The position numbers were made by a program, and so were the translations under genes. From contig NZ_CP015104.1 of assembly GCF_002214525.1 (NCBI RefSeq), forward strand, positions 124,001 to 188,000: DNA of 64,000 nucleotides, read 5' to 3'. This DNA comes from Thermococcus sp. P6. GTDB taxonomy: Archaea > Methanobacteriota_B > Thermococci > Thermococcales > Thermococcaceae. Numbering within the stretch: position 1 is the first letter of the stretch; every line of letters starts with the position of its first letter. Positions 35,192 through 44,243 of the stretch are shown here, in pieces. The notes beneath the pieces are model-generated. The model ran no database searches. It saw only the letters and a program-made list of their open reading frames with translations, and had not been told where the DNA came from.

Positions 35192-38086
35192 TCACTCCAC
35201 GAAAACCGCTGGTTTCAGAGGCATTGCCTGCTTTGCCTTTCCTCCCCGGTCTTCCTCCGGGTTGATGACGACCTCAACTTCGAGCTCCTTCTCCATGAAC
35301 TCTCTGGCTTCCATCAGGGCCTTTTCCTCATCAATGCGCTTGACTTCAAAGGCCCTCTCCTTTATGAGCTTCTGAATCAGTTTGCTTATCTCCTTTCCAC
35401 GTTTCCGCATCTCAGGATCCTTCATGAGCTCGGACATTGCGGCCCTGAAGTCCCTTTTCTCTGCAACGATCTGAGCAACCTTCCACTTCCACTCCGGAGC
35501 GGTGTAGATGTAAACCCTCCGCGGGTTCTCTATTCTGGCGACCCTGATTATCTCCCTGATGTCCTCGATCAGGTTTTTGACGAACTCCTCCTCCGCCTCT
35601 ATGGTCTCGTTCCACCACTCCGGATCCGGCTCTGGCCACTCCGCCAGACTTACGAAGCCCTCTCCTCCGAGCTTCTCCCATAGTTCTTCGCTTATGTGAG
35701 GTGTGAAGGGAGCCATGAGCCTGACCCAGACCTCCGCGAGTTTCCTCAGGGTGGTGCGCTTCGCCCCATCGTCCCTTCCCTCGGTTCTCCTCAGGTACCA
35801 GCGCAGGTCGTTGAGGACCGAGTAGAAGGCCCACTGGACGGCCGTCCTCGTCCTGAATTCTTCGAGTGCCCGCGTCGTCTCTTCAATGGCCCTGTTGAGT
35901 CTGTGGAGCATCCACCTGTCGATGTCCTTCAGCTCGCTTTCGCCGGCCCTGTACGCTGAGAACTCGCTCACCAGCTCATAAAAGCGCTCCACCTGCCTCC
36001 GGAGCTTTCCGACTTCCTTCCTGCGCCAGTCGAAGTCGCTATCGTGCTCGGCCAGACCCATTATGTAGAGCCTTACAACGTCGGCGCCGTTCTCGTCTAT
36101 GGCGTCTATGAAGTTCAGAACGTTGCCCTTGCTCTTGCTCATCTTGGTTCCTTCGAGGGTTCCGAAGCCGTTTACTGCTATGCCCCTCGGCCAGTGCTCC
36201 CTCCTGAAGATGGCAACGTGGTTGAATATGAAGAAGGTCAGGTGGTTGGGTATGAGGTCCTTGGCCGAACAGCGCCAGTCGAGGGGATACCAGTACTCGA
36301 ACTCCTCCTTCATCCCGTGGATTACCTCTGCGGGAATGCCGGTCTTCTCCTGAAGCTCCCTCTCACGTTCCTCGCTGAACTCCTCGAGGAATACGTAATC
36401 GAAGAACTCCCTGTCGAGCTTCTCCGGGTCCATGCCCTCTTCCCTGAGCCTGTTCATGTGCCTGCTGATGGTGTAGTAGGCCATGTAGATGGTGGAATCG
36501 CTCAGGCTCTCGATGACCCATTCGGGATCCCATGGCAGGGGCGTTCCAAGGCCGACCTTCCTCGCGCAGGCCTTCTTGTCGAGCCAGTCAATAACAGCCT
36601 CGAACTGTGTCCTCCTGCTCTCGGGGAATATCTTCATGTTTTTCAGGGCTTCTCTGGCTTTCTCCTTCCATTCCGGATTGCCGTAGTCTATGAACCACTG
36701 GTCGTGGATTATCTTGATGACCGCCCGGTTTCCAAAGCGGCTTATGACGGGCTTTTCCGCGAACTCGTACATCGTCTCGGCGATGCCCTTCTCCAGAAGC
36801 TCCTTCGCTATGAGCTCCTTGGCCTCCTGAACGGTTTTACCCGCGTAGGGCTCCACCTTGAAGATGCCCCTGTGGTACTCGGCTTTGTATATGGTCTTAG
36901 TTGCCTCCTCGAGTTTCTCCTCGTCCTTCTGATCCTTAACGCCGAGCCTCTTGACCTCTTCCACCGCCGGGAATTCCCCGTAACCCTCAAGCTCTATCAG
37001 GGAAACGTAGCGTATCCCCTCCACCAGCCGGGGATCGATGTCGTATTTGAGCAAAACGTCTGTTTCCTTCTTCAGATCCTCTAAGGCCACGTGGTCGAAG
37101 GGGGCGTGCGCCGGAACGCTCATGACAACCCCCGTGGCGTTGTCGGGGTCGACGAATTCCGCGGGCAGGATGATGACCTCGTCGCCCGTTACGGGGTTCT
37201 TCACGTACCTCCCGATGAGTCTTTCCCCCTTGAACTCCTCGAGAACCTCTACCTCCCGGTCCTGGAAGGAGAGCTTGTAGGCGGATTCTTTGCTTACGAT
37301 CCACACCTCTTCCCCCTTCCCGCTCTTCACCCTTGCCTTTACGTACGTTGCCTCCGGATTCAGCCACATGTTGGTTACGCCGTAGACCGTTTCCGGCCTC
37401 AGCGTTGCGGCCGGCATGTATATCGTCTCCCCATTCTCCTCGAGGATGAACTTGATCAGGGTGTATTCGAGTATCTGCACGTCCTCGCCTTCCATTATGT
37501 CGTGGTCTCCGAGTGGCGTCTCAACCACCGGATCCCACCTGACCCTGTGGGCCCCCTTAACGACCAGTCCCTTTTCCTTTAGCGTCCAGAACTGCCACTC
37601 TATGAACTTGCTGAAGGGCGGGAAGAGCGAAGTGGTGTGGAACTCCCTGCTCCAGTCGACGGAGAACCCGGCCCTTATGAAGGTCTCCTTCGCGGCCTTC
37701 ATGAAGTACTTAACTATCTCCCTTGGATCCTCGAACTTCCAGAGCACATCCTCGGGAACCTTGTAGACGTCGCGGTAGATGTGGATCGTTTTGGGGTCCC
37801 TCTGCTTTATCCTCTCGGCGATTCCAACTATGGGTGCTCCAGTTATGTGCCAGCCCATGGGGAAGAGCACGTTGTAACCCTGCATCCTTTTGAAGCGCGC
37901 TATCACATCCGGGATCGTGTAGGTCCTTGCGTGGCCCACGTGCAGGTGGCCCGAGAGGTAGGGGAAGGCAACGGTGATGTAGAACTTCCTTTCCCGAGGC
38001 TTATCGTCTATCCTCGGCTCGAAAACCTTCTCCTCCAGCCAGCGCTTCTGCCACTTCTCCTCAATGGCCCTGAAGTCGATTCCCAT
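35192..38086 (-). CDS. leuS: Leucyl-tRNA synthetase
   Basis: Charges tRNA-Leu with leucine; class Ia synthetase of archaeal/eukaryotic type, 964 residues. Signatures: HIGH-type HVGHA (in LSGHLHVGHARTYTIPD, about residue 48), a long CP1 editing domain (about 180-520, with TLRPETVYGVTN), and KMSKS in GTKMSKSKGNVLNF (about residue 650), then the helical anticodon-binding region and C-terminal domain. Three tRNA-Leu substrate genes (CAG, UAA, CAA) are in this same window. A leader of about 100 bases precedes the start. Confidence 0.97.
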   Translation of the reverse strand: MGIDFRAIEEKWQKRWLEEKVFEPRIDDKPRERKFYITVAFPYLSGHLHVGHARTYTIPDVIARFKRMQGYNVLFPMGWHITGAPIVGIAERIKQRDPKTIHIYRDVYKVPEDVLWKFEDPREIVKYFMKAAKETFIRAGFSVDWSREFHTTSLFPPFSKFIEWQFWTLKEKGLVVKGAHRVRWDPVVETPLGDHDIMEGEDVQILEYTLIKFILEENGETIYMPAATLRPETVYGVTNMWLNPEATYVKARVKSGKGEEVWIVSKESAYKLSFQDREVEVLEEFKGERLIGRYVKNPVTGDEVIILPAEFVDPDNATGVVMSVPAHAPFDHVALEDLKKETDVLLKYDIDPRLVEGIRYVSLIELEGYGEFPAVEEVKRLGVKDQKDEEKLEEATKTIYKAEYHRGIFKVEPYAGKTVQEAKELIAKELLEKGIAETMYEFAEKPVISRFGNRAVIKIIHDQWFIDYGNPEWKEKAREALKNMKIFPESRRTQFEAVIDWLDKKACARKVGLGTPLPWDPEWVIESLSDSTIYMAYYTISRHMNRLREEGMDPEKLDREFFDYVFLEEFSEERERELQEKTGIPAEVIHGMKEEFEYWYPLDWRCSAKDLIPNHLTFFIFNHVAIFRREHWPRGIAVNGFGTLEGTKMSKSKGNVLNFIDAIDENGADVVRLYIMGLAEHDSDFDWRRKEVGKLRRQVERFYELVSEFSAYRAGESELKDIDRWMLHRLNRAIEETTRALEEFRTRTAVQWAFYSVLNDLRWYLRRTEGRDDGAKRTTLRKLAEVWVRLMAPFTPHISEELWEKLGGEGFVSLAEWPEPDPEWWNETIEAEEEFVKNLIEDIREIIRVARIENPRRVYIYTAPEWKWKVAQIVAEKRDFRAAMSELMKDPEMRKRGKEISKLIQKLIKERAFEVKRIDEEKALMEAREFMEKELEVEVVINPEEDRGGKAKQAMPLKPAVFVE

Positions 38087-38226
38087 GCCTATACCTCCTT
38101 ACTGTTTTCTCAAAAGAGCGAGTCTCCAGAATAGGGGAGAAATCAGTCGCGGATTTTATTCCGGCGATGGAGAAGACACTCCCCCCTCATCGGCATCGGA
38201 GCGGGTAGGAATTTCAATATTTAAAC
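38087..38226 (-). promoter_or_regulatory. Promoter and long leader of leuS
   Basis: On the reverse strand the TATA-like gtttaaatatt lies at about 38216-38226, so transcription should start near 38193, about 105 bases before the leuS ATG. At the very 5' end of this leader, 38192 to 38165, CGAT pairs with ATCG and GGAG with CTCC in an imperfect hairpin. A good ribosome-binding site (taaggaggtatagg) abuts the start codon. Confidence 0.4.
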
Positions 38227-38254
38227 CTTTTGCTAACCTCCGAACGAGCCTGTC

Positions 38255-39325
38255 CTAAAGGATGACCAGCTCCCGGTCCGCTTCGGTCAGCCTCTTTCCC
38301 CGGCCGTTGCTGACAACCACGTCGTCCTCTATTCTAACCCCTCCAAGGCCGGGAACGTATATCCCCGGCTCTATCGTGAAGGTCATACCGTTTTCGAGCA
38401 CCACTTCCCCATCGGGGCCTATGTAGGGGTCTTCGTGGACATCGAGACCCAGTCCGTGCCCCGTTCTGTGGGTAAAATACTCCCCGTACCCGGCCCGCTC
38501 TATGGTCTCCCTCGCGGCCCTGTCGACTTCCTTCGCAGGGATTCCCTCGCGAACGGATCTGTAGGCCTTTTCCTGAGCCTCCTTAACGATCCCGTAGATC
38601 TCCACGAGCCTTTCGTCCGGTCTGCCGAGGGCTATCGTCCGCGTTATGTCCGAGCAGTAACCCTTCCACTTAGCTCCGTAGTCGAGTATAACCAGATCGC
38701 CTTTCCTGAGCCTTCTCTCCCCCGGCTCGTGGTGAGGGTTGGCCGCGTTTTCACCGCTCGCCACTATCGGCGGAAAGGAGATGCCATCGCCGAGCGCTCT
38801 GATGGTCAGCTCCACCTTCAGGGCAAGCTCCCTCTCGCGCATTCCGATGAGATCCCAACCCAGAACCTCATCGAAGACCCTATCGGCGATTTCTGCCGCG
38901 TGCTTCATCATCCCTATCTCCATATCATCTTTCCTCATGCGGAGCTCCCTGACGAGCGAGCTGAGGGGATGGAACTCAAAGGAACCGAGTTTGAGGATGT
39001 TTATCAGCCAGTCGGCGCGCATGGTATCCTCTATCAGTAAACTACCGTTTAGAAGGTCCAGATCCGCCAGGATACGGGCGAGCTTCCCGTAGGGGTTCTC
39101 CCCATCCCGCCAGAAGGTAACCGGGAAGTCCCTCAGGGTGTTCTCGTAAAGGCTCGGGACCAAAAACCTATACCGGCCGTCGGCGTTCAGGACGAGAAGG
39201 GTAAGCCTCTCGCCGGATTCGTGCGTTTTAATTCCAGTGAGGTAGTAGAGGTTCGTCCCGGGGCTTATCAGGGCCCCGTCAAATCCTTCCTTCTCCATCA
39301 GGGGGACGAGTTTTTGAAGGCGCAT
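38255..39325 (-). CDS. pepQ: Xaa-Pro dipeptidase (prolidase)
   Basis: Cleaves dipeptides with proline at the second position; M24 'pita-bread' metalloprotease, 356 residues. The five metal ligands are visible: two aspartates in [17 protein letters not shown], histidine in [10 protein letters not shown], glutamate in [10 protein letters not shown] and the last glutamate in [12 protein letters not shown] 39325 gives the usual N-terminus [16 protein letters not shown]; longer upstream frame is antisense to the eL15 leader and rejected. Cobalt- or manganese-dependent prolidase is well known in Pyrococcus. Confidence 0.93.
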   Translation of the reverse strand: MRLQKLVPLMEKEGFDGALISPGTNLYYLTGIKTHESGERLTLLVLNADGRYRFLVPSLYENTLRDFPVTFWRDGENPYGKLARILADLDLLNGSLLIEDTMRADWLINILKLGSFEFHPLSSLVRELRMRKDDMEIGMMKHAAEIADRVFDEVLGWDLIGMRERELALKVELTIRALGDGISFPPIVASGENAANPHHEPGERRLRKGDLVILDYGAKWKGYCSDITRTIALGRPDERLVEIYGIVKEAQEKAYRSVREGIPAKEVDRAARETIERAGYGEYFTHRTGHGLGLDVHEDPYIGPDGEVVLENGMTFTIEPGIYVPGLGGVRIEDDVVVSNGRGKRLTEADRELVIL

Positions 39326-39387
39326 CGTTCCCACCGGGTTGAATAGGGGGGAGTTCAATTTAAACGTATGCCCTGAGCCCACCATAA

Positions 39388-39464
39388 CCCTTAAAAACCC
39401 GGCCTCGAATCCCGACCGAAGTGGCGGGGAAGACCCGCGGGATGTTCCCGTAAGGGAGAACCAC
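39388..39464 (+). promoter_or_regulatory. eL15 promoter and structured leader
   Basis: TATA-like ccttaaaaaccc at about 39388-39399 predicts a transcript start near 39420 and a leader of about 65 bases. It begins with a compact fold: GTGG (39421-39424) can pair with CCAC (39461-39464), enclosing hairpin CGGG-GAAGA-CCCG (39425-39437) and a second hairpin, either CGGGA/TCCCG (39438-39450) or GTTCCC with GGG-A-GAAC around a GTAA tetraloop (39444-39461). Alternative pairings of the same bases suit an autoregulated ribosomal protein leader. Confidence 0.45.
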
Positions 39465-39485
39465 AAACGAGGAAGGGGTGAAAGT

Positions 39486-40070
39486 ATGGGAATGTACAAA
39501 TACATCAGGGAAGCCTGGAAGAGGCCCAAAGAAAGCTACGTTGGAGGGCTTCTTAAAGAGAGGATGATAGAGTGGAGAAGGGAGCCCGTTGTGGTCAGAA
39601 TCGAGAGGCCGACCAGACTCGACAGGGCCCGGAACCTCGGTTATCAGGCCAAACAGGGCTACGTAATGGTCCGCGTCAGGGTCAGAAAGGGCGGAAGGAA
39701 GAGGCCCAGGTGGAAGGGTGCAAGGAAGCCCTCAAAGATGGGTCAGGTGAAGTACAGCCCGAAGAAGAGCCTCCAGTGGATAGCAGAGGAGAAGGCCGCC
39801 AGAAAGTTCCCGAACCTCGAGGTTCTAAACTCCTACTGGGTCGGCGAGGACGGGATGTACAAGTGGTTTGAGGTCATAATGGTGGACCCGCATCACCCGG
39901 TCATTAAGAGCGATCCAAAGATCAACTGGATAACCGGCGGAGCCCACAAGGGAAGGGTCTTCAGGGGACTCACGAGCGCGGGAAGGAAGAGCCGCGGTCT
40001 GAGGAACAAGGGCAAGGGTGCCGAAAAGGTCAGGCCGAGCATAAGGGCCAACAAGGGCAGGGGCAAGTGA
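39486..40070 (+). CDS. rpl15e: Ribosomal protein eL15
   Basis: 194-residue archaeal/eukaryotic large-subunit protein, extremely basic. Landmarks: [60 protein letters not shown] and the C-terminal [16 protein letters not shown] 39486 follows gaaggggtgaaagt. It is the first gene of a run with the exosome-linked protein and the RNase P subunit Rnp3, although 83 bases and a TATA-like tttttatcc separate it from the next gene. Confidence 0.96.
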   Translation: MGMYKYIREAWKRPKESYVGGLLKERMIEWRREPVVVRIERPTRLDRARNLGYQAKQGYVMVRVRVRKGGRKRPRWKGARKPSKMGQVKYSPKKSLQWIAEEKAARKFPNLEVLNSYWVGEDGMYKWFEVIMVDPHHPVIKSDPKINWITGGAHKGRVFRGLTSAGRKSRGLRNKGKGAEKVRPSIRANKGRGK

Positions 40071-40153
40071 CGGCCCTTCCGATTTTTTATCCTCTTGCTT
40101 CCATCAGGGGTTACCTTTTAAAGCTCCCCCATCAATTCTCCGCGGTGAGATGA

Positions 40154-40606
40154 ATGGCCGGGATAGGGGCCCATCACGTCAGGATCACAACCTTCATTCA
40201 CGCCACCGAGGACGAGGAAAAGGTTCTCGAGGCCCTGGAAACGTTCATCCCAGAGGGGATAGAGGACGATGTAAACGTTGAGGTGGAGGAAACCACGGGC
40301 TTCTTCGGGAACCCCATCAAGGTCGTCAACGTTGAGATAAAGCGAAGCAAAGCTGTTAGAAAGTTCCTTGATTATTTCAAGGAGCTTCTGGACGGGGAGA
40401 GCAGGAGGTACATCCTCGATAACCTTGAGGAGAAGGTCGACGAAGAGGGGACCCTTTACGTCCGCTTCAACAAGCAGAAGGCCTACCTCGGCGAGCCGGA
40501 GATCGATGAAGGTGGCGACACGATTCAGGTGAAGATAAAGGTAAAGGCCTTCCCGATGAGGAAGGAGAGCGTTGTGAAGGCTCTGAGGGAGTGGCTGGAA
40601 GGATGA
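40154..40606 (+). CDS. COG1325-type RNA-binding protein, exosome-linked
   Basis: 150-residue alpha/beta protein (HHVRITTFIHATEDEEKVLEAL at the start; [32 protein letters not shown] at the end) of the archaeal family predicted from gene neighbourhood to be an exosome-associated RNA-binding protein. It overlaps the RNase P subunit gene by four bases (ATGA), so the two are translationally coupled, consistent with a role in stable RNA processing. Direct biochemical function is not established. Confidence 0.82.
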   Translation: MAGIGAHHVRITTFIHATEDEEKVLEALETFIPEGIEDDVNVEVEETTGFFGNPIKVVNVEIKRSKAVRKFLDYFKELLDGESRRYILDNLEEKVDEEGTLYVRFNKQKAYLGEPEIDEGGDTIQVKIKVKAFPMRKESVVKALREWLEG

Positions 40607-41334
40607 GCCCCGAAAAGGGTGGAGAGACCGAAATCGAGGAGCTCTCATTCTCGAGGGATCACTTCGTCGAGATGGACGTGAGGAGCGAGGAAGCTTACGA
40701 GCTGGCCCGTGAGTGGTTCGATGAAGTCGTTTTCACGAGGGAGCTCGTCCTTGAAGGCACCCCCGACTGGTCCCCGCTTAAAGAGGAACTCAGGGAACTC
40801 CGGGAGAGGTACGGCAGGGTTGCCCTGCTCGTGGTCACCCGGAAGCCGGCGCTTATAAGGGAGGTTAAAAAGCGTATCCATGGTGTTTTGATCTACGTTC
40901 AGGGCGGGAACATGAGGGTCAACCGCTTTGCACTCGAGAGCGGAGTCGATGGACTCATAAGTCCGTGGCTGGGGAGAAAGGACCCCGGCTTCGACCACGT
41001 TCTGGCAGGGATAGCCTCGAGAAGGAAAGTTGCGATAGGTTTCTCCCTCTCGCCCCTCCTGAGGGCCGGGCCATATGAGAGGGCCCAGATACTGCGCTTC
41101 ATGACAAAAACATGGCAGCTCGTGGACAAGTACTCGGTTCCGAGGTTCATCACGAGCTCCGCAGCGAGCAGGTGGGAGGTTCGTTCTCCGCGGGATCTTA
41201 TGAGTCTCGGGATAAGCATCGGGATGGAGATCCCTCAGGCCAAGGCGAGTCTTAACTTCTATCCCCGGAGCGTTCTCTCAAAATTAAAGGGGAGGGTTCA
41301 CCCCTCCAGAGCGGGGAAGTGCTCGGGCTCGTAA
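40603..41334 (+). CDS. rnp3: RNase P protein subunit Rnp3 (Rpp30 homologue)
   Basis: 243-residue TIM-barrel-like subunit of archaeal RNase P, which trims 5' ends of pre-tRNA; it works with Pop5. Sequence features match Rpp30/PHP-like proteins: [63 protein letters not shown] and [24 protein letters not shown]. The N-terminal 20 residues are a short extension. ATG 40603 is used; GTG 40591 is also in frame. Its last 37 bases overlap the convergent trpB2. Confidence 0.92.
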   Translation: MSPEKGGETEIEELSFSRDHFVEMDVRSEEAYELAREWFDEVVFTRELVLEGTPDWSPLKEELRELRERYGRVALLVVTRKPALIREVKKRIHGVLIYVQGGNMRVNRFALESGVDGLISPWLGRKDPGFDHVLAGIASRRKVAIGFSLSPLLRAGPYERAQILRFMTKTWQLVDKYSVPRFITSSAASRWEVRSPRDLMSLGISIGMEIPQAKASLNFYPRSVLSKLKGRVHPSRAGKCSGS

Positions 41335-42623
41335 TCCGTGAGCCTGCCCTCGAGGTAATCTTCGTAGCCCTTGAGGTCGAGCAGCCCGTGTCCGCTCAGG
41401 TTGAAGAGTATGACCTCCTCCTTTCCGCTCTTCTTTGCCTCCAGAGCCCTATCCACGACCCCCTTTATGGCGTGCGCACTCTCGGGAGCGGGGATGATCC
41501 CCTCGGTCCTGGCGAAGAGCTCGGCGGCTCTGAAAACCTCGGTCTGGTGGTAGGAGATGGGCCTCACGATGTTGTGGTTTATGAGAACGCTGAGCGTCGG
41601 AGCGAGACCGTGGTAACGCAGGCCTCCGGCGTGAATGGGCGGAACGTAATAGGTGTGGCCGAGGGTGTGCATCTTCATCTTCGGCGTGTATCCGCCCGAG
41701 TCCCCGAAGTCGTAGGTGTAAACGCCCCTCGTCATCGAAGGAGCGGCCCGGGGTTCAACGGCTATGAACTCGTAATCGGCCTTTCCCTCGAGGACCTCCC
41801 TGACGAAGGGGTAGGCCAAACCTGCGAAGTTGCTCCCTCCCCCGACGCAGCCAATTATAACGTCCGGTTCTTCGAATTCGGCCATCTCTTCCTTAGCTTC
41901 CAGACCGATAACCGTCTGATGCATAAGGACGTGATTCAGAACGCTTCCAAGGGAGTAACGGGCCTTCTCATCCCCCAGAACGTCTTCTATGGCCTCGCTT
42001 ATCGCTATCCCCAGTCCACCCGGGTGGTCTGGATCTTCCTTTAGGAACTTCCTCCCCACTTTTGTTCTGTCGCTCGGGCTCGGGTAAACCTCCGCCCCGT
42101 AGAGGTGCATCACCGTCTTCCTGTAGGGCTTCTGCCGGTAGCTTGCCCGGGCCATGTAGACCCTAACCTTGAGCCCGAGAAGGGCTCCCGCCAGGGATAG
42201 GGCCGACCCCCACTGGCCCGCACCGGTCTCGGTTACGAGCCTCTCTATCCCCTGTTCCTTGGCGTAGTACGCCTGAGCGAGGGCGGTGTTTATTTTGTGG
42301 CTTCCCGTGATGGTGGCCCCTTCGTACTTGAAGTATATCCTCGCGGGCGTTCCGAGGGCCCTTTCAAGGTTCGTGGCCCTGAAGAGAGGCGTGGGACGAC
42401 CTATCTTGGCGTAGAGTTCCCTCACCTTTCCGGGAATCTCAACGTACCTTTTCCTGCTCATCTCCTGTTTCACCAGCTCACGGGCGAAGATCCTCAAAAG
42501 CTTCTCGGGTTCCATTGGCTCGTTCGTTTCCGGGTCCAGCGGTGGGGCGAGGGGCTCCGGAAGGTCGGGCAGTATGTTGTACCATCTCCTCGGTATCTTC
42601 TCATCCGGCAGAACGGCTTTCAT
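41298..42623 (-). CDS. trpB2: Tryptophan synthase beta chain-like TrpB2
   Basis: PLP enzyme that condenses indole with serine (or O-phosphoserine) to tryptophan without the alpha subunit. The 441-residue chain is the long TrpB2 class with N-terminal insertions ([15 protein letters not shown]). The PLP lysine is in [24 protein letters not shown] and the phosphate-binding [11 protein letters not shown] follow; the C-terminal LSGHGLLDL is conserved. No trpA or other trp gene is adjacent. It may serve as an indole-salvage enzyme. Confidence 0.92.
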   Translation of the reverse strand: MKAVLPDEKIPRRWYNILPDLPEPLAPPLDPETNEPMEPEKLLRIFARELVKQEMSRKRYVEIPGKVRELYAKIGRPTPLFRATNLERALGTPARIYFKYEGATITGSHKINTALAQAYYAKEQGIERLVTETGAGQWGSALSLAGALLGLKVRVYMARASYRQKPYRKTVMHLYGAEVYPSPSDRTKVGRKFLKEDPDHPGGLGIAISEAIEDVLGDEKARYSLGSVLNHVLMHQTVIGLEAKEEMAEFEEPDVIIGCVGGGSNFAGLAYPFVREVLEGKADYEFIAVEPRAAPSMTRGVYTYDFGDSGGYTPKMKMHTLGHTYYVPPIHAGGLRYHGLAPTLSVLINHNIVRPISYHQTEVFRAAELFARTEGIIPAPESAHAIKGVVDRALEAKKSGKEEVILFNLSGHGLLDLKGYEDYLEGRLTDYEPEHFPALEG

Positions 42624-42716
42624 TCTAACACCTCCCCTGTTTTAACCACCCAGAAGAAATCCCAAAAGCGAGGGAATAATGAGCGTGCTGGGGCTTTAAC
42701 CCGGGAACGCGGGGCG

Positions 42717-42812
42717 CCAAAAACGGACCCCATTAGGTTACGGGCACCAAAAACGATCCCTTCCTTCAACTAATCCGGGAGAACCGGGAAGGGCATTACG
42801 GGTTCCAAAAAC
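42717..42812. repeat. Three copies of CCAAAAAC motif upstream of trpB2
   Basis: CCAAAAAC occurs at 42717-42724, 42747-42754 and 42805-42812, each preceded by GGG or TTACGGG-like sequence. On the trpB2 strand they read GTTTTTGGnnCCCG(TAA). Spacings are 30 and 58 bases. They lie 95-190 bases upstream of trpB2 in the 255-base gap that also contains the downstream end of the 42.9 kb gene. They could be regulator sites or U-rich termination signals; no promoter clearly overlaps them. Confidence 0.45.
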
Positions 42813-42878
42813 ACTCACTCCTGATTGTCATTGTTCATCGGTGCGGGAAACACATCACCCTTTAAAAACCTTTCCCCG

Positions 42879-43325
42879 CTATGCTATCTCCGTCTGCTCG
42901 TAGGTCGTTTCCCCCTTCCGGTGTTTGAGCATAAGCCCGTAAAGGAACTCCTTGAGGTCGAGTCCCATGTTGTCGTCGAGCAGCATGTCGGATTTGCCCG
43001 TGTATTCCCTTTCCGCCCGGGTTACCAGAAGGGCTATCGAGGGGGCGAGATGCTCGAGCAGTAACCTGACGAGCTCGGGGTAAACGTCTTCCTCAAGCTC
43101 CTCATCGGACTCTATCCCGATGTAAACCACGAAACCCTTCATCTGGACCGCGAGGACGAACTCCTCAGGGGTCAGGTTGAAGATCGAGAAGTTGTAATCC
43201 CTCGAATTACTTCTGGCGAGGAGGACGCCCTTTATCGACAGCGTTACCGGTTCGTCCCCTATCTCAAACACGAGATCCCTGGCCAGCTCCCTCGTGGCTA
43301 TGGCGTAGAGCCCCTCGAGTGACAT
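42879..43325 (-). CDS. Conserved-looking acidic protein, function unknown
   Basis: 148 residues: MSLEGLYAIATRELARDLVFEIG, a beta-rich middle (EPVTLSIKGVLLARS, EEFVLAVQMKGFVVYIGI) and an acidic helix (ESDEELEEDVYPELVRLLLEHLAP). No cysteine cluster, signal or membrane helix. ATG 43325 has the site ggaggaatgccc; ATG 43331 would abut it. It diverges from nikR with about 75 bases between, so both may share regulation. I do not recognise the family. Confidence 0.65.
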   Translation of the reverse strand: MSLEGLYAIATRELARDLVFEIGDEPVTLSIKGVLLARSNSRDYNFSIFNLTPEEFVLAVQMKGFVVYIGIESDEELEEDVYPELVRLLLEHLAPSIALLVTRAEREYTGKSDMLLDDNMGLDLKEFLYGLMLKHRKGETTYEQTEIA

Positions 43326-43403
43326 GGGCATTCCTCCGGAAGATTCAATAAAAGTGTTTCGTCACTTTTTTAACGATGAAGGTTAAAGAACCACGGTGGT
43401 GTC

Positions 43404-43820
43404 ATGGGGATAACGCGATTTGGGGTTTCGGTTCCGGATGAGCTCCTCGAAAGGTTCGACCGCATAATCGCGGAGAGGGGCTACGTCAACCGGAGCGAGG
43501 CCATAAGGGACATGATGAGGGACTTCATAGTCAGGCACGAGTGGGAAACGGGCGAAGGGGACGTCGCCGGCACCATCACCATAGTCTACAACCACGACGA
43601 GGCCGATGTGGTCAGGGAACTGCTCGACCTCCAGCACGAGTACATCGACGAGATAGTCTCGAGCCTTCACGTTCATATGGACGCTCACAACTGCCTTGAG
43701 GTTGTCGTGGTCAGGGGAAAGGCCTCGAGGGTAAAGGAGATAGCCGAGAGGCTCATAAGCCTGAAGGGCGTGAAGCACGGAAAGCTCGTTATGACGACAA
43801 CCGGTAGGGAGCTGGTTTGA
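43404..43820 (+). CDS. nikR: Nickel-responsive regulator NikR
   Basis: 138-residue ribbon-helix-helix repressor with an ACT-like metal-sensing domain. The N-terminus ([34 protein letters not shown]) is the DNA-binding ribbon-helix-helix; the nickel ligands are the histidine of LQHEYID, the HVH pair and the cysteine of AHNCLEVVV, the classical H-H-H-C set. It should repress nickel uptake or use genes when nickel is plentiful, e.g. for hydrogenases; no target is next to it. Confidence 0.94.
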   Translation: MGITRFGVSVPDELLERFDRIIAERGYVNRSEAIRDMMRDFIVRHEWETGEGDVAGTITIVYNHDEADVVRELLDLQHEYIDEIVSSLHVHMDAHNCLEVVVVRGKASRVKEIAERLISLKGVKHGKLVMTTTGRELV

Positions 43821-43832
43821 GGGGGTGGTCGA

Positions 43833-44243
43833 ATGAGGCTGATCTCCCTCCCCCTGTCCCTGCTCGTGGTCCTGTCCTTCCTCTTCCCGTGGTTCCGCGT
43901 TGACGGGGAGAGGATAACGTTCATCGAAGTCCTTAGGAGCACATTATTCGGATCCGATGGCCTGACCTTTTCCCTTTCGTGGCTCAATCCAGACAGCAAC
44001 GGTGGGATAATAGCGTTCATCCTTTTCCTCATCGCACTGCTGCTCATACTACTCGGGATCCTCTACGGTCTCAGAGGCGGAAGGACGGGGCCCGCGTTAG
44101 GCGTCCTTGGAATGCTGATCTTCACCCTCGTTCTGTGGTACATCCACGGTCCCGGATACCTGAAGGTAATAGACAAAGGCTACGTAATGGCCTTTCTGAG
44201 CTTTACGGCGGGTCTACTGCTTGCCGGCGGTGAGAAGCTCTAA
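43833..44243 (+). CDS. Four-helix membrane protein, function unknown
   Basis: 136 residues with about four hydrophobic segments: LPLSLLVVLSFLFPWF (N-terminal), GIIAFILFLIALLLILLGIL, GPALGVLGMLIFTLVLWYI and VMAFLSFTAGLLLAGG. No catalytic motif. The start 12 bases after nikR (site gagggggtggtcga) makes an operon likely, so a nickel- or metal-linked role is possible but unproven. The end overlaps the convergent rqcH by four bases. Confidence 0.65.
   Translation: MRLISLPLSLLVVLSFLFPWFRVDGERITFIEVLRSTLFGSDGLTFSLSWLNPDSNGGIIAFILFLIALLLILLGILYGLRGGRTGPALGVLGMLIFTLVLWYIHGPGYLKVIDKGYVMAFLSFTAGLLLAGGEKL

Noticed and set aside
38087-38195. T-box-like or C/D-box RNA in the leuS leader
   Set aside because: T-boxes are not known in archaea, no anticodon-bearing specifier loop is evident, and although a CCGATGA and a CTGA occur there is no C'/D' pair or closing stem.
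39326-39529. N-terminal extension of the prolidase frame
   Set aside because: It overlaps the eL15 promoter and start on the opposite strand, and ATG 39325 gives the normal prolidase N-terminus.
40591-40602. GTG start for the RNase P subunit gene
   Set aside because: In frame but inside the previous gene with weaker site; the ATGA overlap at 40603 is the typical coupled start.
42640-42878. CRISPR-like array of CCAAAAAC repeats
   Set aside because: Only three 8-base copies with unequal spacing; repeats are far too short and no cas genes are present in the window.
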